From Colias croceus (taxonomy: Eukaryota; Arthropoda; Insecta; Lepidoptera; Pieridae), in assembly GCF_905220415.1 (NCBI RefSeq), contig NC_059555.1, positions 7,928,001 to 7,992,000 on the forward strand: a DNA stretch of 64,000 nucleotides, read 5' to 3'. The notes below the pieces were generated by a model. The model was given only the letters and a program-made list of their open reading frames with translations. It was not told the origin of the DNA and searched no databases. Positions 1 to 13,200 of this stretch are shown one piece after another; positions within the stretch are counted from its first letter, which is position 1, and the number at the start of each line of letters is the position of its first letter. The position numbers and the translations under genes were made by a program.

Positions 1-1749
1 CAACACCAACACAAGCATTCACATAACATTATGACCATAAGTAGACATTCGTAGGAACACTATTACAAACTATTTTTTGGGATAACAAGCAACTTGTTGG
101 CGAAATACCAATCCATATAAATAGCTTAGGCTATAACATTTCTGTATCAAAACTTCTGACATTCGCACTATATTTTATTAAATTATAAGCTAAAAACAAA
201 AACGTGGTAAAGCGTTTGATCAATTTGCAGTACTAGAGTAAACAAGTTATTACTTTTAGCATTTTTTCAATGAATATTGTGTAAAATATAATTCACTTGA
301 AAGTAGTTCAGCTTGCTTTGCTAAATCTCTATTTAATAAAATAAAATTGATCGAACGCCTCACCACTACTTACTCTACGTGCTCCAACTATGTATATAGT
401 ATAAAACACATACAATTCGGAGTTTCGTTCTAGCAAGGTTTTACATCCAAAATTTTCGATATCCTTATTTCAAAAGGGTTATACGCTACATTTCAATTTA
501 CTATAATAATATACACTGGGTACATACAATTAGTTTTACATATTTGACTAATATTCAGTTTCTATATGTTGAAGTAAATTTTTCTCAAATATTTAAGACT
601 ATAATATCTAGATGTAGCTGTTGAACAAAAACTTTGATAAAATTATCATCAAATGGATCCAAAAATAGCTAGCGAAATAACTAGGTACTAAAAAGAACGT
701 TTAGTGAATAAATAAATTATTATTAAAATGAACATAATCATAAAACGACATAACTGTGCATTCAATAAAAAACTTGTTAAAATGCAATTATTTAAAAATT
801 ATTCTCAACTGAAGAAGTAAAAAACATTAACAAAATATACAGTTAGATGTACGGTGGTATTTTTTCTACCAAGTTTTAATAAAATATGGGATTATTTTAT
901 TAGGAAACACATTGAAAATCTACATTCACATTATAATTCAATATTTATTTAAATATACTATCGCGTTATTAGTAAAACATTGATTCATCGAAATCGACAC
1001 AATACCTACAAATCTTAAACTATAAAACACGTATATAAATAGGATAGGTTATTCTGAAAATAGTTTAATTATTTATAATCCGCTCCAATATAGGAATAAA
1101 TTTACATGATGGTGCGAGCGAGATAGCATGCTAGTGTGCGAAACGAATGACACGAGTCTATAATTTAATCCTTTATTGGCGCGGGTTGTACATTGAAATA
1201 TTTAAATTATACTTATGTATATTTTTAGCAACTAGTAAATAGTAAGGAAAGAAGTCTGAAGTTTTTTCAATAATTTTAATAAAATATTTTTTTAGGTTAT
1301 GGAAGTGCTTGAATTTTATATAAAAAGACAAATTATACTCTAATTTTGGAAGATAAGTAAAAAACTAAAAGGCAAAATCAAATTATTATTTTTATTTAAA
1401 ACATATTCAGATTATGTCAATCGAAGAGAAAATAAATAATTAAGTTTAAAAAAAGAGAATTGCGATTTTTTTTGTAAAAAATATGGGTATCAAAGTATCA
1501 TGTAGTTTCCCCTAAGGCCTAAAACGTAAAACCCCAAAGTATGAATAATGCATTATTTACTTTCTGTTTTCATTTATTAAAAAATATTATATACAAATGA
1601 AAAATAAAATGTATCTGGTCCCACAGATTTATTATTAAATTATTAATAACCGCAATCATAGAAAATACAATAGAACTTGCAGATGAAAAATTAAATGCAA
1701 CATTGCGAAAAATTTACAAGATTTTAATTTATTGTACTTTACTATATTT

Positions 1750-1912
1750 AGGGCTGATTTTTCAATCCTTGGTTAAAACTTATTCATCGAATGACGTATT
1801 AAACTACCATTTCAAAAATGTATTGTAATTGTCCGTATTTGACATTTTAATATGTTCGTGTAATACTTAATTGGACGGATAAATTTTAACTAAGGATTGA
1901 AAAATCGGCCCT
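1750..1912. repeat. MITE with about 30-bp terminal inverted repeats
   Basis: The left end begins agggctgatttttcaatcc and the right end is its inverse complement (ggattgaaaaatcggccct), giving a 163-bp element with imperfect arms of about 30 bp around a non-coding core. There is no ORF. TTTA/TTAA-like bases flank it, but a target duplication is not certain. The class is inferred only from structure. Confidence 0.75.
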
Positions 1913-2039
1913 TAAATTACAAATAAAACTCATTCAAGCTGATAATTTTTGAGAAAACATTCATATCTAAATCCATTGTTAATTCTTATTTACTTTATTA
2001 TTATTACATCTAAAGACTAGACAATAAGTGGTACATAAC

Positions 2040-2245
2040 ATACAAAAATGTGTGCGTGTACTAGTGTACACACGTAAGAAGTGAAACTTCTTTATAACCT
2101 TATTTTTCAAAAAATAATTAACTATATGCAACTTTACAGAAATACTCGAATCACGCAAGGTAGGGATAAGAAAAGGATGGCGCATAACGAAATATGTTAC
2201 ACTAAATTTTTTTTCCAACCCCGTAAAAGAAGTTTCACTTCAAAA
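2040..2245. repeat. Dispersed MITE, GAAGTTTCACTTC-ended family
   Basis: A palindromic head (gtgtactagtgtacac) is followed by gtaagaagtgaaacttc. The right end carries agaagtttcacttc. The same internal sequence (ttttcaaaaaataa, gcaactttacagaaatac, aaccccg) recurs inverted at 30015-30230, and a diverged relative with the same ends lies at 5030-5262. No coding capacity was seen. Confidence 0.7.
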
Positions 2246-4198
2246 AAAAGAAAAAATAATATCGTATATTCATCTGCAAGCTCTAGACAAAGAAAATTGA
2301 AATAAATAAAAACCTAGCGAGTAAAAGTACTAAAATTAAATTATATTTATAATTAAAATTACACTTAAAGTAAGGTGCACCTTAAAATAATGCCATCTCA
2401 CTCTATCTAACACAGATATACATTTGTGGAAAAGAGATGGCATGATTTCTAGGTGTCTCGGAATTTACAGAAATGCCTCAAAATGTTCCTAGCTACAGAG
2501 CGATCACAGAGACAGAATATACATATTATAATATAGAGTATATTATATAAAAATACTATATAACGTTCGAACGATACTCACATAAACAAATATTTAACCA
2601 GTTTGTCTAATGTAATAACTTAAATGAAGAAAAAAAAATTATAAGACAAATATCTATATTTTCCATTTTATATTTTGATAGTCACTGGGATTACAAATTG
2701 GTTGTAAAAATGTCAATTAAACCAGAAATAAAATGCGAAATTTCGCAGTATTTTCTAATAAAAATCTTCCAAACTGGTATCGTTCGAAAAACGTATTTTA
2801 CAAAATATATCCACATACAAAAGAGGTATTAACATTTAATATTACACACTGAATACACAATAAGTTCTTTTATCATTGATATAGTATAAAGGTATTTGTA
2901 GTGGATCAAAAACTTTTTTTCAAAAAATATACTCATAGAATTTCTTTTTAACACAAAAAATATTGACCAGGAGCAAAATATGTCTTTTTACATAAAAAAA
3001 TTGTTCGAGTTTGAGATTATTCGTTAGTTACAAAAAAAAAACAAACAACATCAAATCATATCTTTAGAATCGTAATAGATGTAAAAGTAAATAAATTTTA
3101 ATTCTTAATTTTTGTGACACGATTTTTTTTAAATAAGTTATTATCCCAAATAAGACTGTATCAGCGAGGAATAAAGTTCAATTTTAATCCGAACTTAATA
3201 CTATATCAATGTATAAACAATAAACATAGACAATAGAACTGAGTGTTCACACCTATAAGAGGAAAAGAGACAAAAATTCCGCAACTACATACATTCATAT
3301 CCCATAATGTTTCTCAATACGATTAATTATAAAATTAATAACAATTATTTATCAATATCTTTCCACAAAAACTCTTTTTAGCTGCGGAATCGTTCTATCT
3401 CTCTCTATCGCATTAAAACCTCAGTATATTTTCCTTGTCTTTGGTTTTGTCTATTAAAATGAATAGCTTTAAGAGGCATAACTCTTTATATTTATAGATT
3501 TCAATGTTTTGTTTCACTCACTCTTACGACAAATTACTTAGAGCGAAAGAGACAAAACACTGATAAATAATAATTAGTGTAGGTAAATGACTAATTTATT
3601 TATTTAAACTATTGCGTTTCAGAACAGATTTTTTTTGTATGATCACTGGTAGTATTCTTCAGATGATCTATAGATCTTTGAGTCCTTTGCTGTGGTGGAA
3701 TCGAACCTGCGATAGAACCTCCAAAAGATTTATTTTTATTTTTTTTCGACGAAATACCGGTGTATTTGCTTTGCTGAGTGGTGAATTTCACTTAAAAGTA
3801 ACTTATTTAAGGTGGTGTTTAAAAATAAAGTATCCGAGATCCATCGTTTATCCGTATTATTTGTTCCTGAAAAAATATAAAAGTCAATAAATTTTTAGGA
3901 ATTGCGTCTTTCTGTCTTTTTCTATGGTACGGAGATTTTGGTACGAGTGAAAGAGATAGCTGGCTAATACGAATCAATATATTAACAAGAATTGCCCATG
4001 TAAAATGACTACATTTTTTTCAGATTTATAAAATGAAATTGTAAAAAAAAACAAGACATTCGCAAGATTATTAATTTTGCAAAGTTTTTATAACGGTTTT
4101 GCGTGTACAAAATAATTCGTAAACTAGACCAAATCATCAAGTATTCTACGCTACCAGCCATTTACGTCATAAAATAAATTATTTCAACAACAATTGAC

Positions 4199-4288
4199 TC
4201 ACTTTTTGTTTTTGTTCCTCGTGGGCGAGCTGTGATTTGAGTTTGGACTGTCGCTCACTTCCGACGAACTCCTTACGTCGCCGTCCAT
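4199..4288 (-). CDS. Ceramide synthase A, exon 7 (C-terminal tail)
   Basis: An acceptor cag precedes ATGGACGGCGAC. The exon encodes 29 hydrophilic Ser-rich residues and then TGA (4201-4199). The stop overlaps a GTGAGT donor-like site (AA|GTGAGT), so an alternative longer C-terminus is possible. Copy B has the same arrangement. Confidence 0.85.
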   Translation of the reverse strand: MDGDVRSSSEVSDSPNSNHSSPTRNKNKK

Positions 4289-7200
4289 CTGAAATTGTTT
4301 TATTTGAAATTATAAGAAAGTATTATAATAGTTTTGTATTAATATTCAAGATTATTGGATAGAAAGGATGAAATTGGCTATCCTGTAAAAAATGTAGCAT
4401 AGTTCTTCCCAACTAGTAACAGGCACACATCTTTAAAAAATTTCAGTGCTGTACTAAATTGAAGAAAGTTTACACCCCTATCTTAAGAGCATTATAAATT
4501 AGCTTTATTGATGAATACTGTCCATACTACAAGTAGCATCCGAGCATCCCCATCCCCTATAACACGAACCACCTCATCCCCATCTCTCACCTGGCCAGCC
4601 TTTACAGCATTATACGCAATCTGCAATATGAACATGGTCCAGACGATGTGCAGCATCAGCAGCAAGCAGAGCAGCGAGTTGAATATATAGTACGCGGGGA
4701 ACATCGGCACTATTTGCGGCGCGCGGATTGACGTGCTGAAAATTTAATTTTTATTTATTGAAAACGTTTATTAACATTGGCCAATGCTTTCTCTGGGTTG
4801 AGCTGATGGAGAAAATAACTTATGGACTTTATTACTCGATAAATATGATGATTTATAATTATTATTGTAAAAGCATACATTATTAAAGTCGATAGATATC
4901 GATAATACAAATAGTTATTTATTAAACGGCTAATAATTTTTTCAATTTAAAATTTAGCATTCATCGATTACATCAATACCAAGTAATGTTCTGATCGCCA
5001 TTTGCAGAAAAAATATAATTAAAACAGAGTGAAAAAAAAAGAGTGTGTGTACTTATGTACACGCGTTAGAAGATATACTTCTTTGGCGTACGGAAAAAAA
5101 GTACTAGAATATACAACTTGAACATAGTTATCAATTTTCATACCACCTAGAACTAACTTCATGCTGTTTAATTTAGGTGTCGGTGTGCGCGCGCATCGTA
5201 AAAATTCATTCTCATCATTTTTCTCCATCGCGCCAATAGAAGTATAACTTCAAAAAGTAACTGGACTTCAAGAGTGGACAAAAACAGGTCTAAATAATAT
5301 GTCGTCTTACAGCTTGAACCATTACTTACCCACCCTAGAATAAGGCCCGGTGCAGATATGGCGGAGCGTAGCGCAGTGTACTTTTAACTGTCAAACTATT
5401 ATCGACTTTCTTCTCATTAAAATAAAATTCAAAATTCGAATTATAATTCGCGGTCAACGTTTCGATACTCCTCAGAAATAAATTATATTATGATTTTGAA
5501 TTTTATTCTTATGCGGACAATGTCGATAATAGTTTGACAACGAAAAATTCGCTGCACTGCGCTACGTCATATCTGCGCAGGCCGTAACTTCTGCTAAAGA
5601 CGACATAGTAAGATAGCAAATGGAAGATTTTGCAGTTACTCACCTCCATATAATGTAGAATGGGAAGATTCCAACCCTGGTGGCGATCCACACAACCACT
5701 AACATAAGGAACAAACTGTCGCAGAGACGTTGGTAGCTCGCGTATTTAGTTGCTTTTACCGCCTGAAAGATGACGTCATAAAATTAGAATTTACACAGAT
5801 CTAGACACTGATTTTTAAGCTATTGCATAGCTTCTATCGCGGGCCTTGAGCGCGGGGACCGAATCGAGAAATTCCGTAACGAAAAAACCTCACGCTCCCC
5901 ACTCCGACGGGCGGAGGTGTGGCTTGAAGGCATAGCATGCAATAGCGCAACCGCGGCAGTCCCCGAGTGCCACACGTCGTTTTTTTTATTTGTAGTTACG
6001 TCTAAAATAGTAGTTTACATCGTTTATTGGTAGGATAATCACAGATCACGTACCTCCAAGAATATATCAGCGCAGTCATGCAGCAGCAGCACTAGTGTCC
6101 CGATCCTGTGCAAGTTGCAGACCCACGAGAAGGAGAGCAGCGCGATGGTGGCGATGTGGTGCACGAACATCTGCCAGAAGTCCTTGCGTCGGACGTCCCA
6201 GAACTGGGATATGGTCAGCGACCAGTAGAACGCGGACGATATCATGTAGTACCACCATACGTCGCTTGTGAGTCCCTGGAATTAGTGTAGTAGGGATTTG
6301 AGTACGTTACATTCTTGTCATACCTTTTTATGTAAAGTAGTTCTGAAACTGTTTGTGTGAGACGTACAGTCGTAATTATAATATTTGGACAATTCAGGAA
6401 CTAATTCAAGTAAATAAATAGATTTGGGCAGGATTAATGTTATAGTGCTGGGAGGTAATTTTGAGGTTCCCTTCATCACTACATAATATAAAACAAAATC
6501 GCTTTCTCTGTCCCTATGTTCCTTTGTATGCTTAAATCTTTAAAACTACGCAACGGATTTTGATGCGATTTTTTTTTAAAATGATAGAGTGATTCAAGAG
6601 GAAGGTTTTAGTATATAATTTATTAGGTTTTAGACAAAGCGGGCGAAGCCGCGGGCGGTAAGCTAGTAAAATACTAAATATAGTATTGCTCAAATTCGGG
6701 CAACATGGCAGTGATTACAACTGGCCGTTTCGCAAAATGATATTCCACTTCTAAATTATGGAATGGACTGTTCAAACAGTATATTGATGCATTACCAGAT
6801 AGTGTAGTATATTCATTTATTTGTATATTAAAATGTATACTCATATATCTTAAAATTGCTAAGTGATGACTGAATCAAAGGCAGGAAATGACTATGAATT
6901 TTCCTAAAAAATAATATTCCTGGAAACATTCTATGTGTTACATTAGTCAGTTGAACCGAGTTGTATCCTTTGATTAATTATTATTGATTCAATAATACTG
7001 AGTCGTGTTGTTTATATCTATTAGGTAATTGATAAAAAACACAACCTGTAACAAAAATACAAAATGAATCATATTGCATGAAATCATACAATACGTCACA
7101 CTTAAAAACATCTAACATAGAGTACTTAATAGTATTGTGAAATGAAAATGTGAGCTTATTCATATAATGTACTAGCGGTCCGCCCCGTCTTCACCCGTGG

Positions 7201-10200
7201 TACCTACATGTTTACATTTTTTTAAAGGAATTTTTAACACCTTGGGTAACATTATTGCATTTTTGGTAAGGATCTCTATTTTTTTTGAAAAAGCAAGCAA
7301 GCCTATGTTGCTCAGTGAAGATGCAGGCAGCTTTCTAATGGTGAAAGAATTTTTGAAATCGGCCCTGAGTTTATGCGTGAAAACCATACATACATACATA
7401 ATTACGACTTTATAATATTAAGCATAGATAGTATAGATATAATTTAAAAAAATGACAAATTAGATACCAATATCATTTTTAAATAACATAGATTTGATCA
7501 AAAATTATTACATACATAGTAGGTATTGAAAGTATAAGTGAAATAGTGACATATTAACTACATTCAATTCTATAATATAAAAATGAATCGCAAAATGTGT
7601 CGCACAACTCGAGAACGGCTGGACCATATTTTGTTAATATTTTTTTTATAATTTTCCTTGAAGTAGGAGGATGGTTCTTCTTCTTATGGAGAGAAAACGT
7701 AAACATGTACCACGGGCGAAGACGGGGTGGACCGCTAGTAAAAAAATATAACTTTTGTCAATCATGTCAACCAAACTATTTTTCTCAACAATTTTTACGG
7801 ATATCGAACCCGCACCCTCTCTAGTTCAGTAGTACTAACCACGAGTTACTCATACGGCCATATAAAAGCTATTATTGACCAAGTTGTGTACGGTTGACGA
7901 CCTGTAACACTTAACGCTATTCTAGTGAAACGCTATGCTATGGATAACATTGTTATTGAAATTTTAGTACCGATTTGTGGAACTAGGTCATAGTTTGGTG
8001 CATTTTGATAAATATTAAAAGCTGTTTATCCTAGAGGTAATATAGGTATACTAGCCGTCCCGGCAAACGTTGTTCTGCCTGGCTCATAACTTAAGTATGA
8101 AAAATAGATATTGGCCGATTCACAGATTTACCAATAGGCATACAAAATCTCATGAGAATCGGTCCAGCCGTTTCATTTGAATGAGAATTTTATATGATAT
8201 ATTTATAGAGATTAGCTGTTTATTAGGAAGGCTAATAGTAAAATATATAGATTTGTGCATTGTAATTTGAACCATTATGTGTCATTATCGCGGTACATGA
8301 AAGCGACACTTACATACGTATGAGAACTGCGTATTATTTTTTAGCTATTTTGGTTAGGATTTTAACTATATACTTATATATAACTATATATACATATATT
8401 ATGCGTGCGTTCTTACAGTCCCTTTCTTTTAAAAGCATGGTATTGGCTTAAAACAACTAGACACGATAGATTTTGTAATTTTGTTAAATTATAAGTATTT
8501 TGTAGAAAAAATATTTTTGATCTTAATTTGACCAACGCTCATTGTGTATCAAATGTAGCTTAAATAACGCGATAAAATATGATGCATGAGAAATTAACTA
8601 GTCATGAACTATCGTCAAGTGAAAGTTGTGAAAGTAAAAATGGGTCTTGCTGTTTCAGAGAATAACTGTAACACACTTACAAATGCAAATAGTAAAAAGC
8701 TATTATTTTGATGTTTAAAAATGTAGTTCACAGATTATTACTCGTTTCTTGTTATGATCAATACATATATTTTTTTGTATTTTTTATCAGTTTTTGTAAA
8801 TTATCGAATACTAGCTATGCTCCGCGGTTTCACCTGCGAGACTCCGCTTCTGTTCGTCTTAGCAGCTTAGCGTGATAATATATTATAGCGTATAGCCTTC
8901 CTCGATAAATGGGCTATCCAACACCGAAATAATTTTTAAAATCGGACTAGTAGTTCCCGAGATGAGCGCGTTCAAAGAAACAAACAAAATCTTCAGCTTT
9001 ATAATATTACTATACAGTATAGATTTAATAGGAATAAAATGTTGATAGACACTAAAAATTGGCGTCAAGGCTCTTCTGAGAATATGCAACAAAAAACAAT
9101 AGTGTAAATTAACACATTTGTTCCCAACATGCATTATACTGCATGTTGGGTTACTAAACGGGCCAAAATATGAATAAGAGAATATGTATTCTTATTGTAT
9201 ACGATGCACTGTGCACATCGTAGCGATATGCCAGTTTTTGGCGTATCGACACGGCATGGAGTAAGGCGACGATTTTCGTATCTTTGAATCTTGCCAATAA
9301 AGTTTCACTTCCTCCACGTGTCCAGCTTCAAACGCTCTTTTTTAAATTAATATCTCCATAGGAAATTTCAATTTTGTTACTGGAAATCAAGCGTGTTTTA
9401 TGCGTTTGACCCTCCGATTTCTGCTGGATTTAAATCTTTTTGATAAAATTAAGAATTTTTATCTAAAAGGTTGCAGCGATTGCTGATAAAATTACTGATA
9501 ACCTACTTTGTACGTTTTGACATTTATACCATTTTAACTCGCAAATACTTTAAAAAAATACATACTTTAAAACTTAAAACACACACTACCCTTAGGTCCC
9601 TGGAAATATAATGTACCACATTATATTTTAAGGACATAAAATACTATAGGAAAACAATTTGTTCCAAGCAGAACAATCATAGTCACAATGCTATATTTCT
9701 GCTCGTTCATCAAACTTGCTTTATCATTCAACTCCCATATAATACGGCTAACAAGCGTACCTTTTTCTATTTTAACATAAGAAACGACACTGTAATGGGC
9801 TCATTTAGTCATTATTTTAGTAAAGGTCATTCCATAGATGTCAAGACCACCGCGTGAGGTCGCACTGAGCCGTGATTTAGTGAAAATTTAGCAATGCGCA
9901 AATATAATAGAGATATTTTTTGCATTTTTGCATTAAGCCAGGGCTATAATCTTTTGTTTTTCAGTGAGATAATTAAAATTCGGTCTCTTCAACTAGATTA
10001 TAATATAATCTTTTCATATCTTGAATAAATTTAGGACTGACTATTCCCAAGTCTATATTAGATAGGCCAAAATATCAATGGACGGTAACCGATCAATAAA
10101 ATGATCGTGCCTTGCGTTGTTTAACAACTTTATTTTATACATAGTAGAAGACTTAAACCATAGTCACCATTACCAATCAAAAATAACAAGGAAACGTTAA

Positions 10201-13200
10201 TTGACCATTGAAAAGGTAAACTTTACTTCAAAAAACACATTTTAAACATCTTAGCCATATTCAGTCATATTACGCAATCGAGCCCACCGTTCGGCGACAA
10301 GTTCAATGTCCCGTGACGTCAACGAAACAGCTGATCCGAATTTATTGGCTGCGATAAACCGTTCGTTACGGCTGTGATAAAAACAATTGTGCCAAGATCG
10401 TCTTAATCTTGGTAGGTAATTCCTAAAAAATGGTAGCCTAGTAAAGTAACAAATTTTCATTGAAGTGTTATCATGATCAACTTATAAATATTTAAGTTTG
10501 AAATTAGTTAAAAAGTATTGAGGAACTCCATGACATAGAATAAATGAGTATTAATTGGATTCTTTATGAAGAAGCCCCTTTAAAACGGTATTGCTTGAAT
10601 GTCGCTAACTATGCGTTTGAAAAATAAGTAGTATTTCAAAAACAATATAGCAATGCCGGAGATTACTCCCAGCATACTCATAAATTATAAACTATATAAA
10701 ATAGTGTGCATAGATAGTAAATAATTTTATTTATCCTATGATGGTGGTCGTGTCATCATTTATCAGTAAATAAATATGACCTAAGGTTATCGTTTCTTTA
10801 TAAATATCATTAAGGTAAATGGAATAGTGTCGGGCATAACAAAACTCATATTTACTAGTCATTATAAGAAACTAGCTTACGGCCCGCGGCTTCGCCCGCT
10901 TTGTCTAAAACCTAATAAATTATATACTAAAACCTTCCTCTTGAATCACTCTATCTAGAGAAAGCGACTTTGTTTTATACTATGTAGTGATAGTAAAATA
11001 GTATCATTGCATAGTATAAAACAAATTCACAAAGTATGTACGCTATAATCTTTAAAACTCGCAACGGATTTTGACGAGGTTTTTTTAATAAATAGATAGG
11101 TTCTTGAGGAAATTTGTTAATTTTTCTACATAGCAAGCGAAGCCACGCGCGGAGTGCTAGTTCACAATAACACAATACAATTAATGTTATATTTGAAATG
11201 ATATATTTCCAATTATTCTATTTATTTTACTCCATGGTTTTGCAAATTTTGCCATAGAAGAGATTTTTCACGATATTTCAACGACTAATTTATTGCTTAT
11301 GAGGTAGGAACTGTTAAGTTATTGTTAGCTACAACTGTTAACATTCCTCCTACATGTTGGCTAAGTAAACTGTTAAGTAAATATTATAAACAAATTCTGT
11401 ACCGTTACATTATTATATAACCAATATCCCCATGTTTACATATATGGGAAGCGTATCGCTTATCATTAGATAAGGATTTTGCACAATTTGCAAACGACAA
11501 ATATATGAGGGATAAGTTTTGACCTCCGAGCCAAACGAGTACATTTTAATTAATAATTACTATTTTTTTATTACCTTTCGCACTTATTAAAAACCGGCTT
11601 CGCCCATGGTACATATTTCGCAATAAAAGGTAGCCTATGTTCTTTCTCAGGGTCTAAAGATTGTCTGTGCCAAATTTCATCAAAATCGGTCCAGTAGTTT
11701 ATGCGTGAAAACCATACATACATACATACATACATAATTACAAACCTTTCCTCTTTATAATATTAGTATAGATATCGTTTATGCATAAGAACAGCTAAGC
11801 TTACCAAAAGCACCTTAAAGCGTAATGTAAAGTTCCAAATATTAACAGATACACACACACATAGATATAAAAGACTACACGATTCACAAACATACGAGCA
11901 GTCACATACAATATACATACACACACACGTCTACGTGTCAATACATACACACAAGAGAACTATAACAATACTCCAATTTTTACCTGATGCGGATATCCAA
12001 TATAACAATGGTCGATATTCCACAGCCACACTTTATCCCACAGTATATACACGCCGAAGCTAAAGTTGCACACGTAAAACGTGAACTTCCACAGGTTCTC
12101 GCAGAACTTGACGAGCGTGGAGGGCTTGTCCTGGCTCCGGCGGAGTCGAAACCATCGCTCCACCTGCCTCTCCGTCATGTCCAGCTGCTTTGCTAACGCG
12201 CATAGCTGGAAATAGGCAAAAAATCAGTATAAGGAGAATAGAGTGGTATGGTCATCACCTGAGGCCACCTCATCGTTGAAAATTAATACAAAAAATTAAG
12301 TAGTATAGAAAATATCTGTCTATTGGTCTTCAACCACGAGGTAAAGCGCCCGGAAAACTTCTTGGCCAAAAAGTAGCGTGGTGGGGGAAGTTTGCGCATC
12401 AAGTTTTAGTACATTTTTATATGAGCAAGCTTCCGGGCGCTTTACCTCGTGGTTGAAGACCAATAGTTTTAGATATCGCTTAATTTTTAGGGTTGAGCGA
12501 CGTGAACGTTAATAATAAGGCAAGTTTGTAATGAATTGTTAGAGCAAGGGAGATAGGAATATAGAGATACTGATCATATATTCCTAGGTGTAATTCCTCT
12601 AGAGTCTAGACTGTTTTAATGGAAATGGGCGGCATAAGGGCTAGACATTATTTTTTACGGCTTCTCGTAAACCAATTGGTTTTCTGGAAAAAATGCTACC
12701 TTAGCGATAAAATTGCCTGTAGTTTCAACTTTGTTATTATGTTTTGTTGTAAATTTGCTAGCCTAGTTTTTTCACCGGTACATATTTTTTTGATTGACTG
12801 AATGTATTTCATCCTTGACAAAACAACAGTACGTTAACAAAGTATAATTAGAAATTGTTACGCACTATTTAACTTAATCTGTTTTATGAGGTAATCCCGC
12901 TGGCCAAACCTGAATAAATAAACGTGTAAAATCAAAAGTGGAAAAAGACAACAAACACTTATTGGACTTTGATTTTGTATTGTTATTTAATTAAAACGTT
13001 GTGATTCATGAATGTATGATACTTTTAAAAATATTTACTGTTTAACCTTATGTACATCTTTTGTGTATATTTAGGGTGCTTTTCCACTAATAATGTGCGA
13101 GGATGTGTAGCGAGGAATGTGTTTGTAAAAACCATTATAGGTGGAAAAGCACCCTTAGGAATCTACTAACTTAATATAAAATATAAAGGAGATAGCCTGA

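Larger units (their letters stand above)
1..4198. other. 3' flank of ceramide synthase A, AT-rich non-coding
   Basis: This is the downstream side of the minus-strand ceramide synthase A gene. It is strongly AT-rich, with only short chance ORFs. It holds two inverted-repeat elements, listed separately at 1750-1912 and 2040-2245. The 3' UTR of copy A should lie directly left of 4199, but its end cannot be placed because AATAAA-like words are frequent. No conserved gene is recognised here. Confidence 0.6.

Noticed and set aside
3690..3722. Box B-like GGTTCGATTCC on the minus strand
   Set aside because: The T-stem does not pair and no other tRNA arm is present.
3612..3791. Minus-strand frame with hydrophilic residues (KYTGISSKKNKNKSFGGS...) downstream of ceramide synthase A
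   Set aside because: Considered as an alternative last exon, but no good acceptor in the phase required by the exon 7 donor was found, and there is no counterpart near copy B.
6076..6290. ORFs on both strands over ceramide synthase A exon 4, and the like over 32730-33187 in copy B
   Set aside because: Shadows of the real exon. The spliced frame with the Lag1 motif and GT-AG borders explains the coding signal.
7795..7862. tRNA-like sequence on the minus strand (gtgcgggttcgatatccgta with cgtggttagtactactgaac)
   Set aside because: T-arm pairing relies on wobble pairs and no acceptor stem closes it; at best an old tRNA-derived repeat.
10251..10460. Minus-strand 69-aa ORF with basic residues (AANKFGSAVSLTSRDIELVA)
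   Set aside because: No splice sites or homologous family recognised; lies in repeat-rich intron 3, so not called.
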